Assembly: GCF_015277515.1 (NCBI RefSeq)
Contig: NZ_CP063767.1
Coordinates: 1,798,001 to 1,862,000, forward strand
Reading direction: 5' to 3'
Origin: Thermophilibacter immobilis
GTDB lineage: Bacteria > Actinomycetota > Coriobacteriia > Coriobacteriales > Atopobiaceae
DNA: 64,000 bases
Position numbers and translations under genes: made by a program. Positions 47,503-57,726 of this stretch are shown one piece after another. The notes under the pieces were generated by a model that worked only from the letters and a program-made list of their open reading frames with translations, had not been told where the DNA came from and ran no database searches. Positions within the stretch are counted from its first letter, which is position 1, and every line of letters starts with the position of its first letter.

Positions 47503-48441
47503 ATGGACATCAAGAACGTTGTCGTTGCCGGCGGAGGGGTACTGGGAAGCCAGATCGCCTTCCAGTGCGCCTACAGCGGCTACCACGTCACCATCTGGCT
47601 ACGCTCCGAGGGCTCGATTGGCCGCTGCCAGCCCAAGATCGACCACCTACGCCAGGTCTATCTAGATACCCTCGAAGCCATGAAGTCCGACCCGTCTGCC
47701 TACGCCTACGGACTTCTCGCCAAACAAGACGTCACACCGGAGGCCTGCGAGGCCGCAAAGGCCAAGGTCGAGGCCGCCTACCAGGACCTCACGCTCACCA
47801 CGAGCTACGAGGACGCCCTGTCCGATGCCGACTTCGTAATCGAGTCCATCGCCGAGAACCCCAAGGACAAGATCGCTTTCTACACCGAGATGTCCAAGCA
47901 TGTCCCTGCGAACGCGGTCGTGTGCACCAACTCCTCGTCCATGTTGCCGAGCGCCTTTGCGTCCCACGTCGCACACCCCGAGCGTTATCTCGCACTGCAC
48001 TTCGCCAATTCCATCTGGAAGAATCCCAGCGCCGAGGTTATGCCCCACGCCGGGACCAGCAAGGAGGCCTTCGACGAGACTGTGAGCTTTGCTGCCTCCA
48101 TCCGGATGGTGCCGCTCAAGATTATGAAGGAGCAGCCAGGCTACCTTCTCAACAGCCTGCTCATCCCCTTCCTCTCGGCTGGTCAGGCCCTGTGGGCCAA
48201 CGGAATCGGCAGCCCCGAGGACATCGACCTGGCCTGGAAGCTTGGCACCGGGGCACCCAACGGCCCGTTCCAGATTCTTGATGTCGTGGGCCTCACCACG
48301 GCCTACAACATCGCAAGCATGAATCCCGCCGCAAAAGACCCCACCTCCACGCAGGCCAAGGTCATCGCCTTGCTCAAGGAGAAGATTGACGCCGGCGAGA
48401 CGGGTGTGGCCGCTGGCAAGGGCTTCTACGACTATCACTAG
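47503..48441 (+). CDS. 3-hydroxyacyl-CoA dehydrogenase
   Basis: 312 residues. NAD-binding VVVAGGGVLGSQIAFQCAYSGYHV at the N-terminus, then SDADFVIESIAENPKDKIAFY and CTNSSSMLPS with catalytic Ser/His region (HFANSIW follows) and the C-terminal dimer domain ending in GKGFYDYH. Interconverts 3-hydroxyacyl-CoA and 3-ketoacyl-CoA. It is about 30 residues longer than clostridial Hbd because of an insert near 50-90. No thiolase, crotonase or CoA transferase is adjacent. Start after GAGAGAGGAAC. Confidence 0.88.
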   Translation: MDIKNVVVAGGGVLGSQIAFQCAYSGYHVTIWLRSEGSIGRCQPKIDHLRQVYLDTLEAMKSDPSAYAYGLLAKQDVTPEACEAAKAKVEAAYQDLTLTTSYEDALSDADFVIESIAENPKDKIAFYTEMSKHVPANAVVCTNSSSMLPSAFASHVAHPERYLALHFANSIWKNPSAEVMPHAGTSKEAFDETVSFAASIRMVPLKIMKEQPGYLLNSLLIPFLSAGQALWANGIGSPEDIDLAWKLGTGAPNGPFQILDVVGLTTAYNIASMNPAAKDPTSTQAKVIALLKEKIDAGETGVAAGKGFYDYH

Positions 48442-48499
48442 CAGGCATCTCGTACCACGCGGCACCCGCGTAGAAACAAAGCCCGCCACTCTGGGCTGA

Positions 48500-49873
<1,374 letters not shown>

Positions 49874-49897
49874 TCCTGTTTCTCCTTTGCGGCACCA

Positions 49898-49929
49898 GGG
49901 GGGCTATCCCGCATGCGGGATAGCCCCCC
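49898..49929 (+). terminator. Terminator hairpin after enolase
   Basis: Perfect 16-base self-complementary stem GGGGGGCTATCCCGCA / TGCGGGATAGCCCCCC at 49898-49929, between eno and pfp. Only a short T-rich tail follows. Confidence 0.75.
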
Positions 49930-50024
49930 CTTATGGGTCGCGGAACGCCGCGCACCACAGCCCGCACGATGTGAGGCCGAGCCCCGCGCTATGCTGTTCG
50001 TCGTTGACTCAGGAAGGAATCTCC

Positions 50025-51215
50025 ATGGCGGAAAAAGGGTGTGTGCTAGTTGGACAGTCGGGCGGTCCCACCGCCGCCATCAACGCAAGCCTTGCCGGCG
50101 TGATTGACGGCGCGCGAGCTGCGGGCCTGCGCGCCATGGGGATGCGCTACGGCATCCAGGGCTTCTTGAACGGCCGAATGATCGACCTCGACTCCGCCCT
50201 CCCCAATAAGGACAGCTTCGATCTGCTGCGCCGCACCCCTTCCAGCTGGCTGGGGAGCTGTCGCTACAAACTTCCCGAGCCAGGCACCGACCAGTCCGTC
50301 TACCAGGAACTCTTCGAAAGGTTCAGGGAAATCGATGCCACAGCCGTCCTCTACATTGGCGGCAACGACTCCATGGACACCATCGCCAAGCTCGGCTCCT
50401 ACGGACGCTCGATCGGAAGCAGCATCCGCTTCATCGGCGTCCCCAAGACCATCGACAACGACCTCATGGGCACCGATCACACCCCCGGCTACGGCAGCGC
50501 CGCGCGGTTCGTGGTCACGGCCCTGCGCGAGCTCGCACGCGACGCGGACGTCTACGACCTCAAGAGCGTGACCTTCGTCGAGATCATGGGCCGCGACGCG
50601 GGATGGCTCGCCGCGTCATCCGTGCTGGCCGAGCCCGACCTCATTCTTCTTCCTGAGATTCCCCTGGTGGAGGATGCACTCGTGGAGCGTCTCTCAGAGT
50701 TGCTCTCCCACAAGAACACCGTAATGGTCGGCGTGAGCGAGGGAGTCTGCACGCCCGACGGCCATCTTGTCTGCGAGCGAACGATGGCTCACGGTGCCGG
50801 CACGGACGAGTTTGGCCACAGAGCAGCGCTCTCGGGCACAAGCCGCTACCTCGCCAGCATGATAAAGGGTCGTCTGGGCTGCAAGACCCGGGCCGTCGAG
50901 CTCTCCACCCTCCAGCGTTGCGCGAGCCATGCGGCCAGCAGGACGGACCTCGACGAGGCGTTCGAGCTCGGACGCGCGGGCGTCGAGGCCGCGCTTGCGG
51001 GGGAGTCCGTGAGGATGTGCGCGTTCGACCGCATCTCGAACGACCCCTACGCGACCCGGACAGCCCTCGTTGACGTGAGCTCCGTAGCCAACCAGATTCG
51101 CAGCGTCCCCCGCTCGTGGATCAACGCGGACGGCATGGGCGTGAGCGAGGAGATGCTCTCCTACGTGCGCCCGCTCGTCGGCAAACTTCCCCCACTGCTA
51201 ACAGCGCTTTCCTAG
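50025..51215 (+). CDS. pfp: 6-phosphofructokinase, pyrophosphate-type signature
   Basis: 396 residues. The phosphoryl-donor site reads GGNDSMDT (D115 where ATP enzymes have Gly), and the catalytic loop reads PKTIDNDL with K141. Both are diagnostic of PPi-dependent PFKs; ATP enzymes have GGDGS and PGTIDND. EIMGRDAGWLA binds fructose 6-phosphate. It phosphorylates fructose 6-phosphate with PPi, reversibly. The gene follows enolase, and a PPi-hydrolysing, CBS-regulated pyrophosphatase is at 36.2 kb. ATG after AGGAAGGA. The unusual N in GGNDS is noted. Confidence 0.9.
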   Translation: MAEKGCVLVGQSGGPTAAINASLAGVIDGARAAGLRAMGMRYGIQGFLNGRMIDLDSALPNKDSFDLLRRTPSSWLGSCRYKLPEPGTDQSVYQELFERFREIDATAVLYIGGNDSMDTIAKLGSYGRSIGSSIRFIGVPKTIDNDLMGTDHTPGYGSAARFVVTALRELARDADVYDLKSVTFVEIMGRDAGWLAASSVLAEPDLILLPEIPLVEDALVERLSELLSHKNTVMVGVSEGVCTPDGHLVCERTMAHGAGTDEFGHRAALSGTSRYLASMIKGRLGCKTRAVELSTLQRCASHAASRTDLDEAFELGRAGVEAALAGESVRMCAFDRISNDPYATRTALVDVSSVANQIRSVPRSWINADGMGVSEEMLSYVRPLVGKLPPLLTALS

Positions 51216-51247
51216 GAGCCCAGCAGAGTCTGGGGCCAGCTGCCCCA

Positions 51248-51922
51248 CTACTCGTCCTGCTTCACCTGCACGCCCAGGAGCCCGGCAAGCTGCGCCGCCT
51301 GCTCGGAGCTTACAACGGTGCCCCTGAGCTCGCGAAAGGTGTCCGACACGCGCAGGCCCGAGATATCACAGCTCGAAAGGTCTATCCCCGCGAGCGAGGT
51401 GCGCAGGACGGTCATGCGCGTGAGGTCGCACTGGTCCAGCGTTACGTGGCGAAGCTTCGTCGCAGAGAGGCTGACCTCCGCGAGGCCCGTCTCGCGAGCG
51501 ATAAGGCGATTGACCGTGGCCTCGGAAAGGTCGCAGTAGCTCATCTGGCTGTCCTCGATCGAGACGCCCGTAAGACGGCCCCTCAGAAAGCTCAGACCCG
51601 GAGCCGAGCAAGACCTAAAGTCGCATCGATTGAGCCATGAGCGACCCATGTCGCAGCGCGTCATCCGACAGCCCGAAAAGAGCACGTCCGTGAAGGTGCA
51701 GTTGGCAAGGCATACGTTATCGAGCGTGCAGCCCCGGAAGACGACCTGTTCGAAGGAAGTGCCATCGGCGGACGCATCCGAGAGCTCAAGCCCGGAGAAG
51801 ACCGTGCCGCGCACGCAGGCGTCAGGAGTCGAAAACCGAGCGAGAAGCCCCTCGACGCTCAGGCGCTCCCCCACGTCAGACGCGATTCTCGAGAAGCCCT
51901 GCGTCTTCTGGGGGCGCATCAT
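51248..51922 (-). CDS. Pentapeptide-repeat-like protein
   Basis: 224 residues built from degenerate five-residue repeats A(D/N)LXX: CTLDNVCLANCTFTDVLFSG, SQMSYCDLSEATVNRLIARE, CDLTRMTVLRTSLAGIDLSS. This predicts a right-handed quadrilateral beta-helix. Such proteins can mimic DNA and protect gyrase, or act as scaffolds; no gyrase link is visible here. Start at 51922 after GGGGAG, with a second ATG one codon on. Lies 37 bases after the ArsC-like gene. Confidence 0.8.
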   Translation of the reverse strand: MMRPQKTQGFSRIASDVGERLSVEGLLARFSTPDACVRGTVFSGLELSDASADGTSFEQVVFRGCTLDNVCLANCTFTDVLFSGCRMTRCDMGRSWLNRCDFRSCSAPGLSFLRGRLTGVSIEDSQMSYCDLSEATVNRLIARETGLAEVSLSATKLRHVTLDQCDLTRMTVLRTSLAGIDLSSCDISGLRVSDTFRELRGTVVSSEQAAQLAGLLGVQVKQDE

Positions 51923-51959
51923 CGGCTCCCCACCCTCGCGAGAAACTCGCGTACGCAGC

Positions 51960-52328
51960 CTACTCCCCGCACAGCGCCCGCTCCCACTCGTCCTCGCGAA
52001 AGCCCACGAGCACGAAGTCGGAGCCCACCACAATCGGTCGCTTGACCAGCATGCCGTCCTCTGAAAGCAGCGAGAAGGCCTCCTCGTCAGACACCCCGGC
52101 GTCCAGCCGAGCTTTGAGGTTGCGCTCACGATAAAGACGCCCGCTCGCGTTGAAGAAGCGCCGCACGGGAAGGCCGGAGCGAGCCTGCCACGCGGAGAGC
52201 TCGGATGCCGTGGGGCTCTCCTTGACAATGTCGCGATTCTCGTAGGCTATGCCACGAGCATCCAGCCACGCCTTCGCGCGCCGGCAGGTACTGCACTTTG
52301 GATACTCAACAAAGAGCACGTCAGCCAT
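51960..52328 (-). CDS. ArsC/Spx/YffB-family thioredoxin-fold protein
   Basis: 122 residues. VEYPKCSTCRRAKAWLDARG has the CxxC redox motif of Spx-type proteins (only the first Cys is present in arsenate reductases). KRPIVVGSDFVLVGFREDEW is the conserved ArsC-family end. It could be a thiol-reductase or an Spx-like regulator that binds RNA polymerase. ATG at 52328 after GAGGAAAA. Confidence 0.82.
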   Translation of the reverse strand: MADVLFVEYPKCSTCRRAKAWLDARGIAYENRDIVKESPTASELSAWQARSGLPVRRFFNASGRLYRERNLKARLDAGVSDEEAFSLLSEDGMLVKRPIVVGSDFVLVGFREDEWERALCGE

Positions 52329-52351
52329 GTTTTTTTCCTCCAGTCGATTGC

Positions 52352-52424
52352 TTTTGGCCAGTGTAGCATGCCCCTCGCGGGCTCCAACGGCCGAGATCTT
52401 GGGCCCTACCGCCACTGGCCAAAA
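52352..52424. promoter_or_regulatory. Long-spaced inverted repeat ahead of the ArsC/Spx-like gene
   Basis: TTTTGGCCAGTG (52352-52363) and CACTGGCCAAAA (52413-52424), 12 bases each, 49 apart, in the gap before the aldehyde dehydrogenase gene. Possible paired operator or loop. The rest of 52329-52630 shows no gene. Confidence 0.35.
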
Positions 52425-52630
52425 AGCCCCTACCGCCGACCGAACAGTTTGTGATGCACCCTTATTTTTTTGGACGGCTCCGGGGTACGACGAGAGAGAC
52501 ACGCTGGAGACGTCCAGAGACCATGCCGCAAGACAATAATTGCCATGCTGCATCAAACAGGGAGCCTTGGGTATACGTCTGTCAAGCAAATGTCACTTTA
52601 CGTGTAACGTATCTCTGAAGGGGGTACCAG

Positions 52631-54022
52631 ATGGCTTACAAGACGATTAGCCCGTACACCGGCAAAGAGGTCAAGAGCTTCCCCACCGCAACTGATTTTG
52701 AGGTTGACGCCGCGCTCGCAAAGGCCCAGACGGCCTTCGAGTCTTGGCGCACGTCCTCGTTCGCCGAGCGCGCCGACGTGATGAGCAACGTCGCAAAGAT
52801 CCTGCGTGAGAACGCCGACGAGTACGCCCGCCTCATCTCGCTCGAGATGGGCAAGCTGCTCTCCGAGGCACAGGCCGAAGTCGAGCTGTCCGCCCAGATT
52901 TCCGAGTACTACGCCGAGCACGCAGCCGAGCAGCTGGCCCCGCGCGTCCTTGCTCCCAAGGGCTATCCCGAGGGCAGCGTCCAGCTCGTGAGCGACCCTC
53001 TCGGTGTGCTCTACATCGTGGAGCCATGGAACTTCCCGTTCTATCAGATCATTCGCGTCTCGGCGCCGCAGCTGTCCGCCGGCAACGTCATCGTGATGAA
53101 GCATGCCTCCAACGTGCCGCAGTGCGCCGCGGCCTTCGAGGAGATCTTCCGCAAGGCGGGTGCTCCGGAGGGGACCTTCCAGAACCTCTACCTCTCGCAC
53201 GAGCAGTCCGACCACGTCATCGTCGATCCTCGCGTGCGCGGCGTGGCGCTCACCGGCTCCGAGCGTGCGGGTGCGCAGGTGGCTGCGGCTGCCGGCAAGG
53301 CGCTCAAGAAGAGCACGCTCGAGCTCGGCGGATCGGATGCCTTTATCGTCTTGGACGACGCCGACGTCAAGAAGGCCGCCAAGTGGGCGGCCTTTGGCCG
53401 TAACTGGAACGCCGGTCAGGTCTGCGTGTCCAGCAAGCGTCTCATCGTCGCCGACTCCGTCTACGACGAGTTCGTCGAGACCTATCGCGAGCTCGCGTCC
53501 GAGCTCGTCGCTGGGGACCCGACCGACCCCACGACCACCCTCGCCCCGCTCTCCTCCCGGGAGGCGGTCGACCGCCTGCAGAAGCAGCTCGACGAGGCCG
53601 TCGCACACGGCGCCAAGGCCGAGAAGCTCGGCAAGCCCGTCCCCGAAGAGGGCTTCTTCTTCCAGCCGATGATGGTCACGGACATCGCCGAGGACAACCC
53701 GGCGTACCAGGCCGAGTTCTTTGGCCCCATTGCCCAGGTCTATCGCGTGCCCGACGAGGCCACTGCCATCAAGCTCGCCAACGACTCCCCCTACGGCCTG
53801 GGTGGCTCCGTGTTCACCAAGGACGTCGAGCGTGGCCGCCGCGTGGCGCGTCAGCTCGACACCGGAATGGTGTTCATCAACCAGCCGACCAAGGTCGCAG
53901 CCGACATCCCCTTTGGCGGCGTGAAGCGCTCCGGTTACGGCCACGAGCTCATCGACCTGGGCATTCACGAATTCGTGAACCAGAAGGTCGTCGGCGTCTG
54001 CGACATCGACGGGGCGTTCTAG
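52631..54022 (+). CDS. NAD(P)-dependent aldehyde dehydrogenase, succinate-semialdehyde type
   Basis: 463 residues. Cofactor region VEPWNFPFYQIIR, catalytic Glu in STLELGGSD, catalytic Cys in NAGQVCVSSKR, C-terminal VKRSGYGHELIDLGIHEFVNQK. The ~460-residue length and pattern match the Sad/GabD-like branch that oxidises succinate semialdehyde and similar aldehydes. ATG after GAAGGGGG. No GABA transaminase is adjacent, so the physiological aldehyde is uncertain. Followed by a classic terminator. Confidence 0.9.
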   Translation: MAYKTISPYTGKEVKSFPTATDFEVDAALAKAQTAFESWRTSSFAERADVMSNVAKILRENADEYARLISLEMGKLLSEAQAEVELSAQISEYYAEHAAEQLAPRVLAPKGYPEGSVQLVSDPLGVLYIVEPWNFPFYQIIRVSAPQLSAGNVIVMKHASNVPQCAAAFEEIFRKAGAPEGTFQNLYLSHEQSDHVIVDPRVRGVALTGSERAGAQVAAAAGKALKKSTLELGGSDAFIVLDDADVKKAAKWAAFGRNWNAGQVCVSSKRLIVADSVYDEFVETYRELASELVAGDPTDPTTTLAPLSSREAVDRLQKQLDEAVAHGAKAEKLGKPVPEEGFFFQPMMVTDIAEDNPAYQAEFFGPIAQVYRVPDEATAIKLANDSPYGLGGSVFTKDVERGRRVARQLDTGMVFINQPTKVAADIPFGGVKRSGYGHELIDLGIHEFVNQKVVGVCDIDGAF

Positions 54023-54049
54023 GCCAGGTAAGCGCGCTTAGCTAGGCCG

Positions 54050-54087
54050 TGCGGTGGCGAGCCAGGGAGCTTGTCACCGCATTTTTT
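54050..54087 (+). terminator. Rho-independent terminator after the aldehyde dehydrogenase
   Basis: TGCGGTGGC (54050-54058) pairs with GTCACCGCA (54073-54081), then TTTTTT at 54082-54087. Confidence 0.85.
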
Positions 54088-54109
54088 ATGCCGAGGCTGC
54101 TAGCACTCC

Positions 54110-55450
54110 TCAGAGTTGTTCCTGAGCGATGGATTGAGCGAGTGCCCTTCCAATCGCATGTGGAATTCCCACGACGAGCGCGTTCCCCATACAAAATGCC
54201 CTCTGCCCATCAGTCATGCCCGTCTTCGTCCATCCGCGGGGAAACCCCTGGAGCTGGTCAAGCTCATCAGGAACTAAACGACGATAACGGCCTTCTTTGG
54301 TTTGGATGATGTGTTTGAAGCGCGAGGCGCCACGACCTCCTTCCCCCGTCAGAATCGTGCGAGAAGGCTTGTCAACAGAGTCGGGGAAGGACATAGAACC
54401 CTCGGAATAACGGTAGGAGAACCCTGTCTTTTTGTTAATGCGGTCTTCGCTCTTTGCTCCCTTGAGCCGCTTCCACTGGGAAAGCTTCTCGGACTCTATG
54501 TAGAACTCCTCGGGGACCTCCTCATCAGGAACTAGGACATCTCCAAGCGTGCAACGTAACCCCGTATAGCTCTCAATAATTTTACAGGTAGACGCGTGCC
54601 CCTTCTGCATGACGCCCGCCTCCATAAACGGAGAAAGTTTTCCTCCCTTATTGAAACCTTCCGTTGCGACGAAGGGGTCATCTGGAATCTCGATGCTGCT
54701 CATCTGCTCGGGAGATAGCTCTGCAATAGGAAAAGCTTGCGCCAGGAGTCCACCAGAGAGCATGTTCTCCAAGCTCCATCGTTCATCAGTGAGTTGTGCA
54801 AGAATGTAAGTTCTTTTTCTCCGCTGGGGAAATCCATATTCTGCGCTGTTGACCACCCTCCACTCAACTGAGTAGCCGAGCTTGTTGAGGCACGAGAGAA
54901 TAATCGCAAAGTCTCGGCCACGTTGAGAAGCCGGGCTCTTGAGCAAGCGGTCAACGTTTTCGAGCAGCACGTAACGTGGCTGCTTATCCGGTCCTTTAAG
55001 GCGGAGAAAGTCATAGATGTCCCACCAAAGGACGCCCTTCTTACCCTCAATGCCCCCTGCCTGGGAGAGGGGTTTTGCAACCGAATAATCCTGGCAAGGG
55101 AATCCACCGACGACCATATCGACGTCGGGAATCTCAAGCTCGCCTTTTTGGGCTTTCGCAAGGACCTCATGAATGTCCTCATTCACCACAGATTGCTCGC
55201 CAAAGTGAGCCCTGTAGCATCGAGCGGCAAACTGCTTGGTTTGAGTTCCAGGAGGCTCCCACTGATTGGCCCACACCGTCTTGAATGGGCCTGCCGATGG
55301 CATTCTCATCTGCAGCTCATGGGCATTGTGGTAACCCTCAAGACCCAATCTGAATCCACCGACCCCCGCAAAGAGCTCGGCAACCTTAATCACTTTCTGT
55401 GACGACACGTTTCTCCATTCGCTGTCTGTGTCGCAGTGCCCGCCTATCAT
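54110..55450 (-). CDS. DNA (cytosine-5) methyltransferase of a Sau3AI-like system
   Basis: 446 residues. C5-methylase motifs in order: I ELFAGVGGFRLGL, IV GGFPCQDYS with catalytic Cys, VI LLENVDRLL, VIII PQRRKRTYI, and X GNALVVGIPHAIG. The target-recognition region lies between about 240 and 380. It methylates DNA to protect against the nuclease next door, expected target GATC (5-methyl on the C) by analogy. Start at 55450 has no ribosome site; a GTG at 55408 with GGAGA is an alternative. AT-richer than its neighbours. Confidence 0.92.
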   Translation of the reverse strand: MIGGHCDTDSEWRNVSSQKVIKVAELFAGVGGFRLGLEGYHNAHELQMRMPSAGPFKTVWANQWEPPGTQTKQFAARCYRAHFGEQSVVNEDIHEVLAKAQKGELEIPDVDMVVGGFPCQDYSVAKPLSQAGGIEGKKGVLWWDIYDFLRLKGPDKQPRYVLLENVDRLLKSPASQRGRDFAIILSCLNKLGYSVEWRVVNSAEYGFPQRRKRTYILAQLTDERWSLENMLSGGLLAQAFPIAELSPEQMSSIEIPDDPFVATEGFNKGGKLSPFMEAGVMQKGHASTCKIIESYTGLRCTLGDVLVPDEEVPEEFYIESEKLSQWKRLKGAKSEDRINKKTGFSYRYSEGSMSFPDSVDKPSRTILTGEGGRGASRFKHIIQTKEGRYRRLVPDELDQLQGFPRGWTKTGMTDGQRAFCMGNALVVGIPHAIGRALAQSIAQEQL

Positions 55451-55481
55451 AACCGATCAAGCGGACAGAATCAGAACGGGA

Positions 55482-56915
55482 CTAACGATTCTTAGGGTTG
55501 ATGGACTCAGAGTCATCCTCACCGAGCACGCTCTCAATCTCGTCCTTAAGATAGTTTTGATTCAACCAAAAGCTTTTCTTAACCACAGGTGGGCCAAAAG
55601 GCTGTGGACAAACATCTTCAGCGTTACGTCCGTGAGGTCTCACATGACAGCAGCGAGTATCTGCTGACTTAATTGAAATGGCCGCTTGTCCTTTACGCAC
55701 GTTGTCTTGCATCTGCTCATAGCAAAGCCGTGCCTCATCCAAATCTTTCTCAGGCATCTGCCAAAAACAGATATCACTCAGGAGATAATTCCCCTCTTTA
55801 TCTTCTTTATAAATCACAAAGAGGTACTTTTGCTGAAGGTAGCCTAAAAAGGCAGAGTTTTCAAAGGGGCGAGCCACAAGCTCATCGTAACGAAATGCAG
55901 GAAATGAAACAGCTTCCTTGGGAACGCCGCTTGCCTTGAGTCTCATTGTTTTCGGTTTAATTCCTGCCTTTTGGAATTCTTCTATTTCGGAATCCTCACC
56001 AACACCAAGAATCTTATTCGTGATACGAGCGCACAGGTTCTTGGAAGCAGATAGAGCAAAAAGGGCTTCAAGCTCTAATTCAGTTTTTCCGAAATAGGGG
56101 GCAAATCTCTCATGAAGCAATGCAAGGAGGTCCATACTCTCTTCGCCACGGGTGCGAGGAATCTTACTCATTGCCTTGAGAAGTTTTCTTTGGACCGTTG
56201 TCATATAGGATGCCTTGAGCGCCCATGCTCGCGGCTTTGCTGAAACGGTGGAAAAGGGCTGTCGCTTCCTGACCTCGGCATTCGCAGCCTTTGTGCAGGC
56301 TTCAAGATACAATGTGTCGCCGCCGGAAATATCTTCAGCATGACCCGAGCGGACCTTCTCAACGACCGTCTCCCAATCATGCCTAATCTGGGGGAAGTCT
56401 TCTTCAGGAATTCCCCATCGCGCAACGAGCTCAATGGTGTAGTCGAGCGGACTCTTATCCTTTTCATATAGGTATGTGATAAGCAGAACATCAGCTGTCT
56501 TTTTGAGAAAATGACTTTCTTCAAAATTCTCGTTCACAATTCCCATATAATCAATATTTGTAATAACTAGTCGTTCTTTTGCCACGAGCTCTCCACTCGA
56601 GTTCCGCTTAAGCGGCGTGGTTTTAAGCTCAAGCCCAACCTTGTCGAAATCGGGAACTTGGCTGCTGTTGATAGGGTATTTAAAATAATACTCCTCAACC
56701 GCGTTACCAAAAGAACCGCGACGTTGATGTGGATCAGCAATCGCATCCAGCCCCGTCATCTGACGCAACGTCTTTCCTTCAAGCTTCGTAGCATATTCAA
56801 CGATTGAGTCTATGTCGTACGAGTCATATCCCTTGTCCATATTTGCTCGCTTTTTCTCCCAGAAGTCACCTGTAGCTAGCTTAGTCAATCTGAAGAAAGG
56901 AGACTCGGAGGACAT
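55482..56915 (-). CDS. Sau3AI-family type II restriction endonuclease
   Basis: 477 residues, like Sau3AI (489). The MutH-like catalytic core is near residues 60-105: SFGNAVEEYYFKYPINSSQ, PDFDKVGLELKTTPLK, giving the D...E-x-K nuclease motif. A second MutH-like half follows, as in Sau3AI. Predicted to cut GATC. The start at 56915 is supported by GAAGGG; longer starts would overlap the divergent HAD gene. Ends 31 bases before the methylase ATG. Lower GC and Lys/Ile-rich codons mark the pair as imported. Confidence 0.85.
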   Translation of the reverse strand: MSSESPFFRLTKLATGDFWEKKRANMDKGYDSYDIDSIVEYATKLEGKTLRQMTGLDAIADPHQRRGSFGNAVEEYYFKYPINSSQVPDFDKVGLELKTTPLKRNSSGELVAKERLVITNIDYMGIVNENFEESHFLKKTADVLLITYLYEKDKSPLDYTIELVARWGIPEEDFPQIRHDWETVVEKVRSGHAEDISGGDTLYLEACTKAANAEVRKRQPFSTVSAKPRAWALKASYMTTVQRKLLKAMSKIPRTRGEESMDLLALLHERFAPYFGKTELELEALFALSASKNLCARITNKILGVGEDSEIEEFQKAGIKPKTMRLKASGVPKEAVSFPAFRYDELVARPFENSAFLGYLQQKYLFVIYKEDKEGNYLLSDICFWQMPEKDLDEARLCYEQMQDNVRKGQAAISIKSADTRCCHVRPHGRNAEDVCPQPFGPPVVKKSFWLNQNYLKDEIESVLGEDDSESINPKNR

Positions 56916-56979
56916 ACTTACCCTTCTCATTTTCCTATACTCGATGTACTCAGTCATGAAACTCGAGAGGTTGACGCCT

Positions 56980-57594
56980 ATGCTCATGGACAAGCCCATC
57001 GCCAACGTCGTCTTTGACATGGGCGGCGTGCTCATGAACTTCGACGGTCCCTACTTTGCGGGCCTCTTCACGAACACGCCCGCAGATGCCGCCCTGCTCA
57101 ACGGGGCGCTCTTTGGAAGCACGACGTGGTCCCTTCTCGACTCCGGCACGATCAGCCACGAGACCATGGCCCGCGTCGCGGCGGCGCATCTGCCCGAGCG
57201 GCTCCATCCCAATCTTGAGGCCTGCATTGCTCACTGGCCCGAGCACTCGGCTCCTTTCGAGGGCACCAACGAGCTCGCCATCCGCCTCAAGAAGCAGGGC
57301 TATGGCATCTACCTGCTCTCTAACGCCTCGACACGCATCCTCGAGCAGCTCAATCACATGCCAGCGATGCCATATCTTGATGGACGGGTCATCTCGGCGA
57401 TCGAGCGACTCATGAAGCCGGACCCTGCTATCTTTCGTCTGCTCTGCAAACGTTATGCGCTTGATCCCGCTACCTGCCTCTTCGTGGACGACAACACCGA
57501 TAATTGCGCAGGAGCACGCACAGCGGGCATGCAGGCGTTTCACTTCACGGGCGACGCTCATGCCCTCGAGACCGAGATCACACGGCTGAGCTGA
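56980..57594 (+). CDS. HAD-superfamily hydrolase, subfamily IA
   Basis: 204 residues. Motif I is VVFDMGGVLMNFDG (second Asp of the DxD replaced by Gly, as in epoxide-hydrolase-like HADs), motif II LLSNAS, motif III K in IERLMKPDPAIF and motif IV FVDDNTDNCAGA. Small alpha-helical cap. The M-G replacement is typical for the YihX/alpha-D-glucose-1-phosphatase-like group. Start with GAGAGG; another ATG lies two codons on. Substrate unknown. Confidence 0.8.
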   Translation: MLMDKPIANVVFDMGGVLMNFDGPYFAGLFTNTPADAALLNGALFGSTTWSLLDSGTISHETMARVAAAHLPERLHPNLEACIAHWPEHSAPFEGTNELAIRLKKQGYGIYLLSNASTRILEQLNHMPAMPYLDGRVISAIERLMKPDPAIFRLLCKRYALDPATCLFVDDNTDNCAGARTAGMQAFHFTGDAHALETEITRLS

Positions 57595-57629
57595 TCCTTA
57601 CGGTTTCATTTTTGAGCTCCGTTTCCCGC

Positions 57630-57667
57630 TCCTTAATGAAAGAATCCGCCATTTCTTTCATTAAGGA
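57630..57667. terminator. Bidirectional hairpin between convergent HAD and kinase genes
   Basis: TCCTTAATGAAAGAA (57630-57644) and TTCTTTCATTAAGGA (57653-57667), perfect 15-base arms and an 8-base loop, in the 130-base gap between two stops. A-T rich, unlike surroundings. Confidence 0.65.
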
Positions 57668-57726
57668 ACGGACTCATTCTGTCCAAAAGAAGAAACGCCG
57701 TTTTCAAAGATAGCGACCGTGGCACG

